A DNA stretch of 64,000 bases from Pristionchus mayeri (taxonomy: Eukaryota > Nematoda > Chromadorea > Rhabditida > Neodiplogasteridae), in the NCBI GenBank assembly GCA_036245805.1, contig BTRK01000002.1, positions 9,172,689 through 9,236,688 on the forward strand, given 5' to 3'. Shown in pieces: positions 43,775 through 55,553 of this stretch. Each line of letters begins with the position of its first letter. The first letter of the stretch is position 1. A program made the translations under genes and the position numbers. The notes beneath the pieces are model-generated. The model was not told the origin of the DNA and did no database searches. It saw nothing but the letters and a program-made list of their open reading frames with translations.

Positions 43775-44523
43775 GAATCCATAATGGACCATTCTAAATT
43801 TGGAATTGTAAATATAGATAATAAACTTTCGTATTGAATGTAATGTGAAAAAAGCGAAATTTTGCATTACAAAGAAAGATATTTTGTATCGCCGTATATT
43901 CTGATCGAAAATAAAGCTCCGTGAGGGGCATATTTTACTTCAAGAAAAATATCGCCGTCTTGTAAGTATATGCGGCCAATTTCAACTCAAGCGTTCTAGA
44001 TACTGGGTAATATTATGATAATTTAATCGGTATTTACAATTTTAGCATATTTCGGAAAAAAATTACTAGAAGGGAGAAAAAAAAACATGCATACAAGGAA
44101 CGCATAATGAAATCCCCATTAATGTCATGTGTATTGTATGCTGCATACAATTATACCTTAATTCGTGGGATAAGGATACAAATACAAGAACAAATGTAGA
44201 TTAAGCCACAATTCATAAGAAAGATTAATGTTACTTGCAAAAAATAGAGCTAGAAATTGCTCGCTTGGGTCAATAAAAAGAGATGGAATCAGGGACGTGC
44301 TGAACATTTCCGATGTCTCTCACCAGGCTGACCTTAAAACCTATCAGTATGGATCATTCAAAATGAGCAGAATACTTTCTGAGGAATCCTTTGTTTCTTG
44401 TAACCCATCGAATAGAAGGTGGTGGATGAATCAATCATTCTGCCGAAAGGCATTGCAAAGGGCCTAATTGCAGAGGAGCCTAGAAGAAAGTGTTTACGAG
44501 ATACCCATCGATGTTTATCGGGT
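43775..44523. other. Inner end of the left arm, unassigned
   Basis: This should hold the 5-prime flank of srt-II. Open frames of 79 and 62 codons (44228-44467, 44468-44656) exist, the first mirrored at 46321-46560, but I recognise no domain and they lack splice or codon evidence. Confidence 0.4.
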
Positions 44524-44529
44524 GTTTAT

Positions 44530-44702
44530 CTGTGGCACCGCTCTCTCTCGCTTCCAACACCGTCCCTCTCCCTCAACTGCCGACGTTGACCCTTCCGACG
44601 TTCGATGGATCGGATCACAAGGCATTCTGGACGGTCTTCTCCGATCTGATTGTTAAGAAAGATCTCGGAGACGCAACGAAGCTGAGGTACCTCGAGAGTG
44701 CA
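44530..44702 (+). pseudogene. BEL/Pao gag fragment (DUF1759-like)
   Basis: The + strand reads LPQLPTLTLPTFDGSDHKAFW and then KLRYLESA, the usual LPKLxLPxFxG...FW...Kl.yL pattern of the DUF1759 part of BEL/Pao gag polyproteins. It ends at the 44-bp palindrome at 44679-44722, where the - strand gag piece begins. In an intact element it would lie downstream of that piece on the same strand, so it has been inverted. Confidence 0.6.
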
Positions 44703-44722
44703 CTCTCGAGGTACCTCAGCTT
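44679..44722. repeat. 44-bp perfect palindrome at a gag inversion junction
   Basis: AAGCTGAGGTACCTCGAGAGTG at 44679-44700 is followed at once by its exact complement. Coding sense switches from + to - strand exactly here. Confidence 0.85.
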
Positions 44723-45037
44723 AGGCTTGGTGGTATCAGTGAAGTAGGTCACGAGAACATCAGTCTCATGCTCGTTCGTATCAGCATCGTCGATATCCTC
44801 CAAAGCTGTTTGCCACTTCTGGGCAGTGTCCTTGATCACCTTGAGGGCTCCAACGAGCTTCCCTCTGAGGCGCGTTGCCTGCGAATGTAGATCGAAGTAC
44901 TGCTTGTTCGACGCCGAATTTCCAAGAGCGGAAGTACCTGTGGTGATCGACACCACCTCCGAGTACAGCTGAGGAAGACGATTCCTCTTGGTCGTGATGA
45001 CCCGACGGAACGGTGCACTGAAGTCGGCCATGGTCAC
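44703..45037 (-). pseudogene. BEL/Pao gag N-terminal fragment
   Basis: On the - strand an ATG near 45037 opens a frame rich in Leu, Ala, Glu and Asp (for example ATRLRGKLVGALKVI, then TDVLVTYFTD), with the helical, coiled-coil character of the N-terminal region of BEL/Pao gag. It stays open into KLRYLESAL at the palindrome. The likely 5-prime UTR or LTR lies at higher coordinates. Confidence 0.5.
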
Positions 45038-45328
45038 GTCTAGAATGCCAGTCTCAGTTCAGAGCGTTCGAACGATAAGAGGGTGTAGGCACAGTCACAC
45101 GGGACTGTTCACACTTCACAGGATATCTACCTGTCAGAAGTGGAGCCAGGATATCGACCTGGTAGACGAACGAAGCTGGGAGAGCTGAGTGAGGTCAGTC
45201 ACGTAAACGGCCTCGTTCAGTTCCGAGCGTTCGGTCGAGCGACGTGTGATCACGATCACAAAGAGTGCTGCCACGCGGGACTTTGCCACGCACTACGAGC
45301 GTCGGTCAGGTTCGACCTCGTGAAGCGA

Positions 45329-45474
45329 CGGGCCGTGACGACGGCGTAGTGGGGAGCCGTAACGACGGCTAACGGTAGAGCCGTAACGACGGCGAAGAGG
45401 AGAGCCGTAACGACGGCGAACAGTAGAGCCGTAACGACGGCGAAGAGGAGAGCCGTAACGACGGCGCGGGGAAG
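45329..45474. repeat. 24-bp tandem repeat, about six units
   Basis: Units of the form GAGCCGTAACGACGGCGAAG plus four variable bases repeat from 45329 to 45474. The first is degenerate. It lies in the presumed 5-prime region of the BEL/Pao remnant; such minisatellites occur in LTRs and untranslated regions. Confidence 0.8.
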
Positions 45475-45706
45475 ATCGGCACGGCCGATGCACCATAAAC
45501 TGAGTATCCCACTCAGTCAGTCGGTGTACTGTCCCCACTCTCCAGACAAGTCAACGTCAAGGTAACTTTATCTGAGAGTGTAGACAGGGCAAGTGAAGCG
45601 AAGAAACAGTGAAAACGAGGCAGTTATATACCCCCCTCTCTGCGCATTGCGCTGGCGAGAGGGGGGAGAAGAGAGGTTAGAGCCGAGGGGAGAGGGGGCA
45701 ATGAGC

Positions 45707-45730
45707 GGGGGGGGGGGGGGGGGGGGGGGG
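45707..45730 (+). repeat. Run of 24 G
   Basis: An uninterrupted guanine run next to CT/GA-rich sequence. Its length may be set by polymerase slippage or by sequencing error. It could form quadruplex structure and block replication. Confidence 0.9.
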
Positions 45731-46264
45731 AAAGAGATGAGAGCAGATGATAAGGGGACGGGAATAGTTAGAACTTTGAACTGTCTACAAGAGTTCAACT
45801 AAACTCTTGACATTGGCAATCTTCAAATCACAACAATGCATGATCGCCAAACGTACGCATTTGAGAGTGACAAATTATGGAAAATATCGCGTACGAAAAA
45901 AATATATTAAGTGCCGTGACGAAATCATCATGCTCATTGTGTCAGTAGCACCCTTACTTTATCTTGCGGTAAACACATGGTACAGCTAAATTACAGCAGA
46001 TAACACATGATAACTCCTTTCTCAGGCTTATTCCTTCTAATGAAATCACCCCGGCGATTTTGCACTAAGCACAGGTCAAGCGATGAATCGCTATGCGATA
46101 TCACGGAAATAGCGAACACTGCTAAGAGTATCTCAGGCCAACTGTCACTAATCGCCCGACGGTATGGTGAAGCGATTGGGAAAGATAGGGAAAGGAGGCG
46201 CGAGGAGTTGCGGGTCGATAGGTCAAATACTGATGCAATGTATTGCATCAGTATTTGACCCATG
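45731..46264. other. Inner spacer without recognised genes
   Basis: One open frame (46007-46258, 83 codons) has no recognisable domain. A near-perfect inverted repeat at 46221-46260 (GGTCAAATACTGATGCAAT, 2-base loop, complement) sits at the inner edge of the right arm. Confidence 0.45.
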
Positions 46265-47013
46265 ACCCGATAAACATCGATGGGTATCTCGTAAACACTT
46301 TCTTCTAGGCTCCTCTGCAATTAGGCCCTTTGCAATGCCTTTCGGCAGAATGATTGATTCATCCACCACCTTCTATTCGATGGGTTACAAGAAACAAAGG
46401 ATTCCTCAGAAAGTATTCTGCTCATTTTGAATGATCCATACTGATAGGTTTTAAGGTCAGCCTGGTGAGAGACATCGGAAATGTTCAGCACGTCCCTGAT
46501 TCCATCTCTTTTTATTGACCCAAGCGAGCAATTTCTAGCTCTATTTTTTGCAAGTAACATTAATCTTTCTTATGAATTGTGGCTTAATCTACATTTGTTC
46601 TTGTATTTGTATCCTTATCCCACGAATTAAGGTATAATTGTATGCAGCATACAATACACATGACATTAATGGGGATTTCATTATGCGTTCCTTGTATGCA
46701 TGTTTTTTTTTCTCCCTTCTAGTAATTTTTTTCCGAAATATGCTAAAATTGTAAATACCGATTAAATTATCATAATATTACCCAGTATCTAGAACGCTTG
46801 AGTTGAAATTGGCCGCATATACTTACAAGACGGCGATATTTTTCTTGAAGTAAAATATGCCCCTCACGGAGCTTTATTTTCGATCAGAATATACGGCGAT
46901 ACAAAATATCTTTCTTTGTAATGCAAAATTTCGCTTTTTTCACATTACATTCAATACGAAAGTTTATTATCTATATTTACAATTCCAAATTTAGAATGGT
47001 CCATTATGGATTC

Positions 47014-49928
47014 ATGCCAACGATGCTTCAAGGGCCGGAGTACAACTGCAGGTAGGAATCAAGTAGGGGTTCCCATTTTTTTCATTTTTTCTTCTTTTTT
47101 TTCATTTTATAGGGTAGGTTTCAGATGCACTATGCAATGTATAAGGCCATTTACTATGTAGCTCACGTGAAACATACCATACAATTGCTGATTTCAGCTC
47201 TGTAATGCCGCCGGGACCAGCATGGGCAGCGCAGTACGGGGTCAAGCAATATCGTTTCGGCATCTACTCCGTTGTTTTCGGCTTTATCGCAGAGGTTCAG
47301 TTTGCGATGACTATGGAATAATATGTGTTTCAGCGTCCTTTCTCCAACTAGGCCGCTAAGAGAGTACGCAGTATGAGGAAAATAATTTCTTGTGAAAGCG
47401 GGTTATATCATCTTGGATCTGGTCGTTTTAGAACTCTTGTTTTTGAACTCCGTGATGAATTTGGAACTCTTGAATTTTTCACTCGCTATAAAGTTCTAAA
47501 ATTACGAGTTCTAAGATGGCATACCCCGTGAATGGGAACCTTCGCGCCTACAGATTCCTACAGAGAGTCATTGCGAGACTAAAAAGTGTTGGTTTAATCC
47601 CCCTCTCATTTCCTTTACCTTACTTCATTGAGCGGTAGAACGCCTGTACATGATGGAAAAAAGTGGTGCTAGATGAGGGAGAGGGGGGGTCTCCAAAAAT
47701 CCAAGAAGAAAAACTCGTTCAGATTCTCTACCTTCCTTGTGTACTGGCACTGCGCAGAGAGTTGAAAACGTCGTGCTTCAAGGTCAACACTCGTATTTAT
47801 TAATCGTTCCATAAATATTATTAAATATATTTTTTAAATATCAATATATCGATTCAGATCATGTACTGGCTCGCCATCCAAGACATGATTTGCCTTACTT
47901 GCAGCTGCATACTCTTTGGGGTATTGCTGATCGAGGTATTATCGAACAATGATGAGATATTTAACTGCTTTCAGTTCTGAAATATGAAGTAAGAAAATTA
48001 TGGCACAATACAAGTATAGCATTCTTTGTAGGGCGCAGTGTACTGTTCGCACCGCGTGCTGTCATTTATCACGGGATCCGTCTCATATTGTAAGTCTAGT
48101 GAAATATGACTGGCAAAATGCATATTGTATTTAGCATCGGGGTGTATCGCTTTAGAATAGACCTTTTCATAATTCTGCAAATAGCAAAAAATGTTTCAAT
48201 GGTAGATACAGAGAGCTCTAAAATGGACATTCACATTATACCATTGAGGGATCTGGTGCACTGCTTCGCCTTGCTGCGTTGTGCTGGCCCTGAACCGCCT
48301 CTGTGAAATGATAAATTTATCACGATTTTTCTCGGTTAGCTCTAGGAACTGGCATTCGCCTTTTCAATTTGCACATATCGACCAGTGAGAGCGCATACAA
48401 TTTGCATATATAGCAATATTTGAGAAGAGTGGTGTACGCAGGCAACCCGAACGAACGTCTACCTCGGAATTTGCGCAAGTTACGGCACATTTATGGTGCT
48501 CTTTACGCGACCTGCTGTCAGTCCTTTTGCTTTTTTTAACGACCGGACGTGTTCACTCATTTAGCTGGGCGTGAACTCCTCCCTTCAAGCCATTATCTTC
48601 TCGCCGTTGATTCCCGGTCATGATCAGGAAGAGGTAATCTCGTCCAATTAGGTCGCAAGAAGGACAGTCCGATCCAAACACAGTTGCGCGGATCGAAAGA
48701 AACGAAACAGGCACACATGTAACTCATTCTTGCGCAGCGGTAGCAACTTGTGAATATCATTCCCGAATCACGGATTAGTGAATCTGTTAATTAGAAATGC
48801 AATGCATGCTCTAACGTTTTAAAATACACATATACCAATCACGAGCAATATTGATGAACCTCTCATACAGTATGCCAACTGGCCGCACGCTGTGCACAAT
48901 ATCGCCGTCGCTGCAGCATCCTCCATGATATACGTCACACTGATCGTAGTGATCGTGATCAAGAGCGTACTGTACACAACAACACCTACTTTGCCAATCG
49001 AAAGCTGATTTTTTTCAGAGATCCGTTGTTACGAGTACGAACGGCTCAGGCGCCAGCAAAACCATTAATAAGGTGCTTACAACTAAAACAATACTATATA
49101 ATGTATTAAATAATTAATTAATTAAGATGCTGGTTCAAGTTATGCTCATCTGCGCACCGAATATGATCGCCTCAACATTGTTAGTGCATATGTTTAATTG
49201 GCACTTATTGTTAATCGGAGGAGCTATTTAGGCCGCACCCTTTCCATCCCTCCTGCACTCTTCAGAGATTTCACATAATTGCACCCCTCGCCTGCAGATT
49301 CACCCAGGCCAAAGGGGTTAAGAAATATTGGCAGTGAACAATCACGAAAAAGTAAAATCCCCCACTACGTGCACACAACACAGGCAGTTATCCGGACGCA
49401 TAGGTCGCTGATAACATCAGGACAGACTGAACGCTGCCTTATCGTGATAGCCGCATCGTGATAGCCGAATGCTAATTTTTCTTTTTCTTTTTCTTTTCAC
49501 CTCTCGGAAAGAAGCCCTATTATTCCATAAATATGCCATAGACCAAACAAAGCTCTGCAGTTATGTATACGCGAACTTCTTCTCCATGCCTCTCGCATTC
49601 TTACTGGCGGGTTCAATGGCCTTCCAATTTGTACATGGTAGCAAATCTTTAAAATATTATCAGAAAATTTGTTTTCACGTTGCAAAATTATTATTAACAG
49701 GTCTGCCACCATTCGTATATCTCGCCATAAACAGCTCCATCAGAACTTTCGCACTCCGAGCTTGTAGATTGGGTAGGTGCACATGCGCATCTTTTTAGAC
49801 ACAATTTTCCGAAATTAAAAAGTTATATATTATTCTCAAATAATGACACTTTTAGAGAAGCTATTGACCAACAACACGAAAGTAACACAGGTCGGCGCAT
49901 CGCATGGGACGGGAACTCAATAAAATAA
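47014..49928 (+). pseudogene. Serpentine receptor class T-like chemoreceptor, srt-II (right arm)
   Basis: Exons by splice signals and phase: 47014-47051, from 47198, 47858-47935, 48032-48089, 48249-48334, 48442-48516, 48565-48633, from 48871, 49561-49637, 49701-49772 and a tail ending at 49928. The order of SRT landmarks is complete: EYNCS and YGVKQYRFGIYS (TM1), MYWLAIQDMICLTCS (TM2), GAVYCS and LALNRL (TM3), LFTRPA (TM4), YANWPHAVHNIAVA (TM5), YANFF then FQFVHG (TM6), and LPPFVYLAINSSIR (TM7). SRT proteins are seven-pass receptors of nematode sensory neurons. Five extra bases after KSVLY, relative to srt-I, shift the frame, and TAA at 47319-47321 follows TM1 unless it is spliced out. So it is probably a young pseudogene. 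Confidence 0.75.
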
Positions 49929-50679
49929 TACACATTGTATAATTAAAATATGTTTTGAAGCCATTCGTAATATCATTTATAAATACAATTCTGAATCATT
50001 TTTAATGCATGCATACAAATCCAAGCCCAGTAACGTAACTGTGTTTCCATAATATATCGGAGTTAGACGAAAACAAATGTGAACACGATGAGCATATTTA
50101 TCGCCTATCCCGTGTACTTGAACCCGCTGAATGTCCACATCATTTCTCTCTTCTCTCCTTGATCGTCGAGGGTCGTCCACTGACTCCAGAAGGGATTCCG
50201 TTTAGTAGAGTTGACAATGTGTGCATTTGACTTGGAAACATACTTGAAGACGTATACGTCTTCCCTGAAATTTATGTAGCTTTACTGCTTATATTTGATC
50301 ATTGCAAGTGTATCTATTTGAGATTTAATCTGGGCAGTTAAAAATAACCCGATAAGACACTGAGATAGAAGGTTCTCCACAAGAAGACCCAATCCCTTTC
50401 TTCGATGTGCTTCCAGGGTAAATAAGTGCGTCATCTGCAATGTTTTTAAACTTAAAGAGTTGATTTATGAAACTGACGACTATAAAAAGCTATTATATCA
50501 ATTATAGAAACACTATAAATACCGCAATTTTAAATTTTATAACGGTAGATAATTGTGTAATTTTATTTGAGTTGTAATCATAACCATGCCCATTGAATTC
50601 ATCAGCTCCCACGCAGCCAGACTTCCATTCGAGCTTCTGATGCAAACAGAGGGAAGATGAGTGAGGCGTTCCCTGTGGA

Positions 50680-50785
50680 GTTCGTAATTCGGGTCACCGT
50701 CTCTTCATTTCCCACGCTATCTAGATCGGTCGAGCGGCGAGATAGTGTGGGAAATGAAGAAACGATGACCCGTATTACGAATTCT
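50680..50785. mobile_element. 106-bp hairpin element (right arm)
   Basis: Mirror of 40003-40108. Confidence 0.65.
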
Positions 50786-51472
50786 AGTTCCATGTGGAGT
50801 TATTCATCTGCTCAGTGTGAAACCAGCGAAGAAATTGCGAGAAGTGCACAATACTTGATACAAATCTTGTAAAATTGTGTGCTCTCTGCGGGCGAGTGGG
50901 CTCCGTACGACCACATGGCGTGAATGAACGTGTAGTCTTCCTCAATATCTACCGTTCCGATTGCATAGCGTTCCGGAGCCTGGTAGTTCATCTATTATTA
51001 AGACATAGAGAAGCTTAGTGTTTCGCGCCCTGTCGTTGGAGCTTGAAGAACTGCAAATATTTTATGAATTTGATCATTGCATCGAAAATTTGCCCATGTC
51101 ATTTACAACACAGTCTACTCCCGTGATAGCTCATATGTACACCGCACCTTTATCAACATAACACTACGTGATCCTACAGGTCAGAATTAGAGTTCTAGAC
51201 AATATAACACTATTCCGTGATATCTCCATTATATGCACGTTCTTTCCTCTCGACCGGTCGGGAGAGTGTGTACAATTCAATCGTTTCAAGCACTCAATTA
51301 AAAAATATGTGTTTTTCTTCGTCTTAATAATCCGAACACTTACTGCAGCTCGCACTGTGGTATCTGATTCGAGGACCAGGTTTCCGTGCTTCTCAACCAA
51401 AGAATGTAGCTCCTTGAGCAGTGCTTTCAAACTCTGCTCGAGTACATCCCTGCAAGAAGCACATCATTCTAA

Positions 51473-51777
51473 CAAGGAATGGCCGCGAGGGTAGGTTGGA
51501 ATTTTTCAACGAGACCTAGCGCGATCGAAATAGGATCAAATTCTAAGAACTTCTACGTTTTTCATATCTGCTAAACGCCTCTGTGGAAGTCTGGGTGGTA
51601 GTGGAATTTCTGAAGCCTCGGAAATGAACGGTTTTTCACCTCTCCCCACATGAGCACAGACATCAACAGTGGCGTTTAGCAGATATTAAAAACGTAGAAG
51701 TTCTTAGAATTTTATCATCTTTCGATCGCGCTATTTCTCGTTTAGAAACTCCAACCTACCCTCGCGGTCATTCCTTG
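51473..51777. mobile_element. 305-bp MITE (right arm)
   Basis: Mirror of 39011-39315. Confidence 0.8.
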
Positions 51778-52460
51778 TAAGTACAGTTAATATTTGATAT
51801 ATTGTATTTTTAGGTGAACATATACGATTTTTAGAAAAACAAGTAATTATAGATATAAGACTTGGAGCTATTTAAGAATGATAAACGAATGAAAAGTGCA
51901 TACATGTCATGGCCGCCATAAGGTGTTCGCACATGCACATGAAGGCTGAAAGGGCATGTTTACAGTTGATGCCATCATAGGCATTTGTGTTGTATTTATT
52001 TGTAAGCACGAAAAATGAAAAATAGTTTAAACTAACGATCGGCCTTCAGCCACTTCGACAATGAATAGATAAACAGGATGCGAAGAAGGGAAGCCATAGA
52101 AGCGGAGATGTTCCTTTGGGAACCCGCCTATACGATAGATTTGCTACCATTTTGGAAGTGAAAAGGAGATTTTCTATACAACCCATTTCTTACCTGCCAG
52201 AATCCACTTCGAAGTATTGAGTAATGTGAAATTTTCGAAGCGATTGTTGTTCTTGCCTTAATATTATTAAAGTAAGATTAATAATAATTAAACAAATTAT
52301 TAATCAACCATTCTCGGTGAGGATGTCGACTAACTCGCGAAGTCGATCCGGAGCAGTGAAGTCGCCTAGTTCCTCCGACATGTTCACTAATCGAGATCAG
52401 CAACTCGCAACTCAATTGAGTGCATAGAAAGAGGTGATCGCTTGCTGAGTTGGGAAAAAT

Positions 52461-52604
52461 TCAATCGAGAAGAATGAAAAATGTAGCATAAGGCAGACTG
52501 CCCGCTCCGATAAGCACTAAAAAATAACCGATACACGGAACAAACACGAGTTTTTCAGTCGGTGATTTTTCGCCAACGTGAGTGCGGCCTTTAGTTGCAC
52601 CCAT
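52461..52604 (-). CDS. Unrecognised 47-residue membrane segment (right arm)
   Basis: Mirror of 38184-38327; same sequence by eye. Confidence 0.3.
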   Translation of the reverse strand: MGATKGRTHVGEKSPTEKLVFVPCIGYFLVLIGAGSLPYATFFILLD

Positions 52605-52689
52605 GTTGCGACGAGAACCTGTTAGATAAACTGAAATTGCGTTGCCAGTGCGCAGAAGCATTTTCCATAGAAATGATGGACCAGAGGAG

Positions 52690-54228
52690 CTTGTCTCTGT
52701 ATAGAATGTGGAGGAGACAAATCCCTACCGCAAAGACAAATTTATTCACGCGACCTGATGTGAGCTTTAATTTGAATAGATTTCGAGAAACGATACCACG
52801 ATCCCTTCATTATATTTAATCTCTTCTTGATTGATCAAGATAATATGTAAATTGAAGAGTTTTGATATAATTTTTCAAACATAAACGATCATAAACAATT
52901 TAATGAATGAAAGTAGTCACTTATTTAACGGGGAGTCAACTCCTCGCTTCAAGCCATCATATTTTATCCTATGATTCATGACTTTGAAGAGGTAATCACG
53001 ACCATTATGAAGCAAAAAAAGAAACAAACCAATAACCCAATATTTGGGCGAAAACATTCGAAAATTACGGCAATTCAACTCATGTTGGCGCCAACCTATC
53101 AGTCTGGGGGAATAGTACTCAAATCAACGATTTGTAAACAATAAGCATCGCCTACATTATGCCACCTGGCCGCACGCTGTGCACAATATCGCAGTCGCTG
53201 CAGTCTCCTCCATGATATACGTAATACTGATCGTAGTGATCGTGATCAAGAGCGTACTGTACCACACCTACTTTGCCACTCGAAAGCTGATATTTTTCAG
53301 AGATCCGTCGTTACGGGCACGAACGGCTCGGGTGCCAGCAAAACCATTAATAAGGTGTTAACAACTAAAAAATGCTATATAAAGTATTAAGTAATTAATT
53401 AATTAAGACTGGTTCAAGTTATGCTCATCTGCGTACCGAATATGATCGCCTCAACATTGTTAGTGCATATGTTTTATTGGGACTTGTATTGTTAATCGGA
53501 GGAGCTATTTAGGCCGCACCCTTTCCATCCTTCCTTCGTGGTTAGAGACGAAGTGGTGTAGTGGTCTATGGCGCACCCTCCCATTTCATCCCACCGGGCT
53601 TGATTCCCGGCCGTGAGACCGTCTCCGCCTCACCAAGTCCCCTACCCAATGGGGACGGGGAATTGGTAGTCGTGGCTAATCACGTAGGTAAATAGGTCTG
53701 GCGAAAGGTGGGCACTCCGGACTGAATCTGCCCAAATTGACAGTGGCCTAGCAGTGGTCTCCCGCGAGCCCAGTCTCGAAGACGGGATGTAACTTTACAT
53801 AACTTTACCTTTCCATTCTTCCTGCACTCTTCAGAGATCTCGTATAATTGCTCACCTCGCCTGCAGATCCACCAAGACCAAAGGGGTTAATAAATATTGA
53901 CAGTGAACAAACACGAAAAAGCAAAATCCCCCACTACGTGGGCGGTTCACACAACACGGGCGGTTAGCATGATGCATAGGTCGTTGATAACAGCAGTGCA
54001 GACTGAAAGCTGACGCAGGGGCGGTAGAGCACGCCTTATCGTGATAGCCGAATGCTATTTTATTTGTCTTTCCTTTTCTTTTTCTTATCACCTCTCGGAA
54101 AAAAGCCCTATTATTACATAAATGTGCCATAGACCAAACACAACTCTACAGTTATGTATACGCGAACTTCTTTCCCATGCCTCTCGCATTCTTGCTGGCG
54201 GGTTCAATGGCCTTCCAATTTGTACACG
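52690..54228 (+). pseudogene. SRT-type chemoreceptor srt-I, decayed (right arm)
   Basis: Readable parts are LFTRPD ending at a GTGAGC donor (52759), NSSLQAIIFYP then FEE ending at 52991, YATWPHAVHNIAVAAAS with a hydrophobic TM5 (53158-53357), and YANFF to FVHG (54152-54228). These match the TM4-TM6 half of srt-II. Relative to srt-II two acceptors are lost (TTTAG became TTTAA near 52930, and CAG became CAT at 53157), and the TM6 donor is GC. The TM7 exon is absent: the sequence runs into the composite segment. TM1-TM3 are not recognisable. A SINE occupies 53536-53807. The gene is non-functional as it stands. Confidence 0.65.
53536..53807 (+). mobile_element. tRNA-derived SINE (right arm)
   Basis: Mirror of 36981-37252. 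Read forward, the A-box-like GTGGTGTAGTGG is near 53552 and the B-box-like GGGCTTGATTCCC near 53596, a spacing normal for tRNA promoters. The acceptor-stem ends do not pair, so it is not a working tRNA gene. Confidence 0.8.
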
Positions 54229-54394
54229 GCAATTAATTGGCTGCATGGTAATGAATTTCTTTTAAAAAATATCCGAAAATTTGTTTTAAAGGCCCTCTCC
54301 AGGGAACGAAAAATTCATATTGGCTCTAAGGGACTGATCCAAGATTAGTAGCGCGCAATTTTAAAAATTGTACATTATAATACAGTATATAATA

Positions 54395-54687
54395 CAGTAA
54401 ATAGGTCTGGCGAAAGGTGGGCACTCCGGACTGAATCTGCCCAAATTGACAGTGATAAACTGAAATTGCGTTGCCAGTGCGCAGAAGCATTTTCCATAGA
54501 AATGATGGACCAGAGGAGCTTGTCTCTGTCTAGAATGTGGAGGAGACAAATCCCTACCGCAAAGACAAATTTATTCACGCGACCTGATGTGAGCTTTAAT
54601 TTGAATAGATTTCGAGAAACGATACCACGATCCCTTCATTATATTTAATCTCTTCTTGATCGATCAAGAGAATATGTAAATTGAAGA
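54395..54687. repeat. Composite segment (right arm)
   Basis: Mirror of 36101-36393. Confidence 0.65.
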
Positions 54688-54689
54688 GT

Positions 54690-55553
54690 TTTGATATAGC
54701 ACGCGTCTTCTGAGAGAATGCATAACCAGGAGGAACAAGGAGCCGAAAGTTTGAGCAATATCCATGAAATATTTATGTTAGAGTATATTGGGGACGAGAA
54801 AACTTTTGACGTTGGCAGTTTTTCCCAGAACCGTCTTTTAGGAATTTTCCGGTTTTGGTTCCGGCTCTATCATAAAACAGGTCCCAGATGAGCTTAGAGG
54901 ATGGCTTTGGGCTCAAAATGTGCGCAAAGATATTCTAAGCAACTTTTATGTTGTCGATGAAAATGTATGGCTTCATCTTCATCGTGAAAAAATTGAAACT
55001 TCATTTTTGAAACCAGAAAGCAAATTCTGCCGGATCGGGGACCCCCCTCTTTACCACTTTTTGAGCACAGATTATTAATCAACGACATCGACTTACTCTA
55101 AGAAAAAATAGAAATGACCGTTAAGCCCGTGGCTTTTTGAGATTTGAGGCTGGAAAGACCAAAAAATGACCAAAATTCGATTTTTTCGAGTTTTTCAACT
55201 TTTAAAAATATTCATATTTTGAAGTCCCGATGATTTTTTCTCTTACATTTTGCCATTTCCTATCTCAAAATTTCGTTTTTCACTTCAACAAAGCGAAATC
55301 CACAAATTTACTATGACCCGTCCCTTCATTTTGGGGTCGAAAAATCGAATTTCTTAAAATTATTTATATTATAGTTTTTATGGTGTATTTTGTCGCGTAG
55401 AATCCGAATTTCACTATTAGAACGCGTGAGAATCCGAAATAAAGGAGTTATGAACGGAAAACCGACAATTTCGACCGAAGAAAACCAAAAATAATATTTC
55501 AAAAAAAATATTTTGGATGATTGACTTTTCCGAATCCACAAGTTGTAACACAT
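54690..55553. mobile_element. Half copy of fold-back family FB3 (right arm)
   Basis: Mirror of 35235-36098. Confidence 0.6.

Larger units (their letters stand above)
34003..44523 (+). repeat. Left arm of the giant palindrome
   Basis: Every position x from 34003 to 44523 matches the complement of position 90788 minus x. I checked this at both ends and at many internal landmarks. The arm is 10,521 bases and pairs with 46265-56785. I found only a handful of single-base differences by eye, for example at 39408, 39878 and 39911. It carries srt-I, an acyltransferase and srt-II plus fold-back repeats. Confidence 0.92.
44524..46264. repeat. Palindrome spacer, rearranged BEL/Pao sequence
   Basis: The 1,741 bp between the arms contain two head-to-head pieces of a BEL/Pao-type gag gene, a GC-rich region with a 24-bp tandem repeat, and a run of 24 G. 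Past 45800 I recognise nothing. The spacer is bounded or interrupted by short perfect inverted repeats. Confidence 0.6.
50105..52381 (-). pseudogene. GNAT acyltransferase, GLYAT-like (right arm)
   Basis: Mirror of 38407-40683 with the same exons and the same damage. In exon 4 the residue is Asn (HGNLVLES) as in the third copy, where the left arm has Lys. Confidence 0.6.

Noticed and set aside
45593..45802. ORF running through the poly-G tract
   Set aside because: A frame kept open by a glycine or proline run in low-complexity sequence is not evidence of a gene.
53548..53625. A tRNA-like stretch with A and B boxes
   Set aside because: The ends do not form an acceptor stem and the stretch is the head of a 272-bp insert with target duplications, so it is a SINE promoter, not a tRNA gene.
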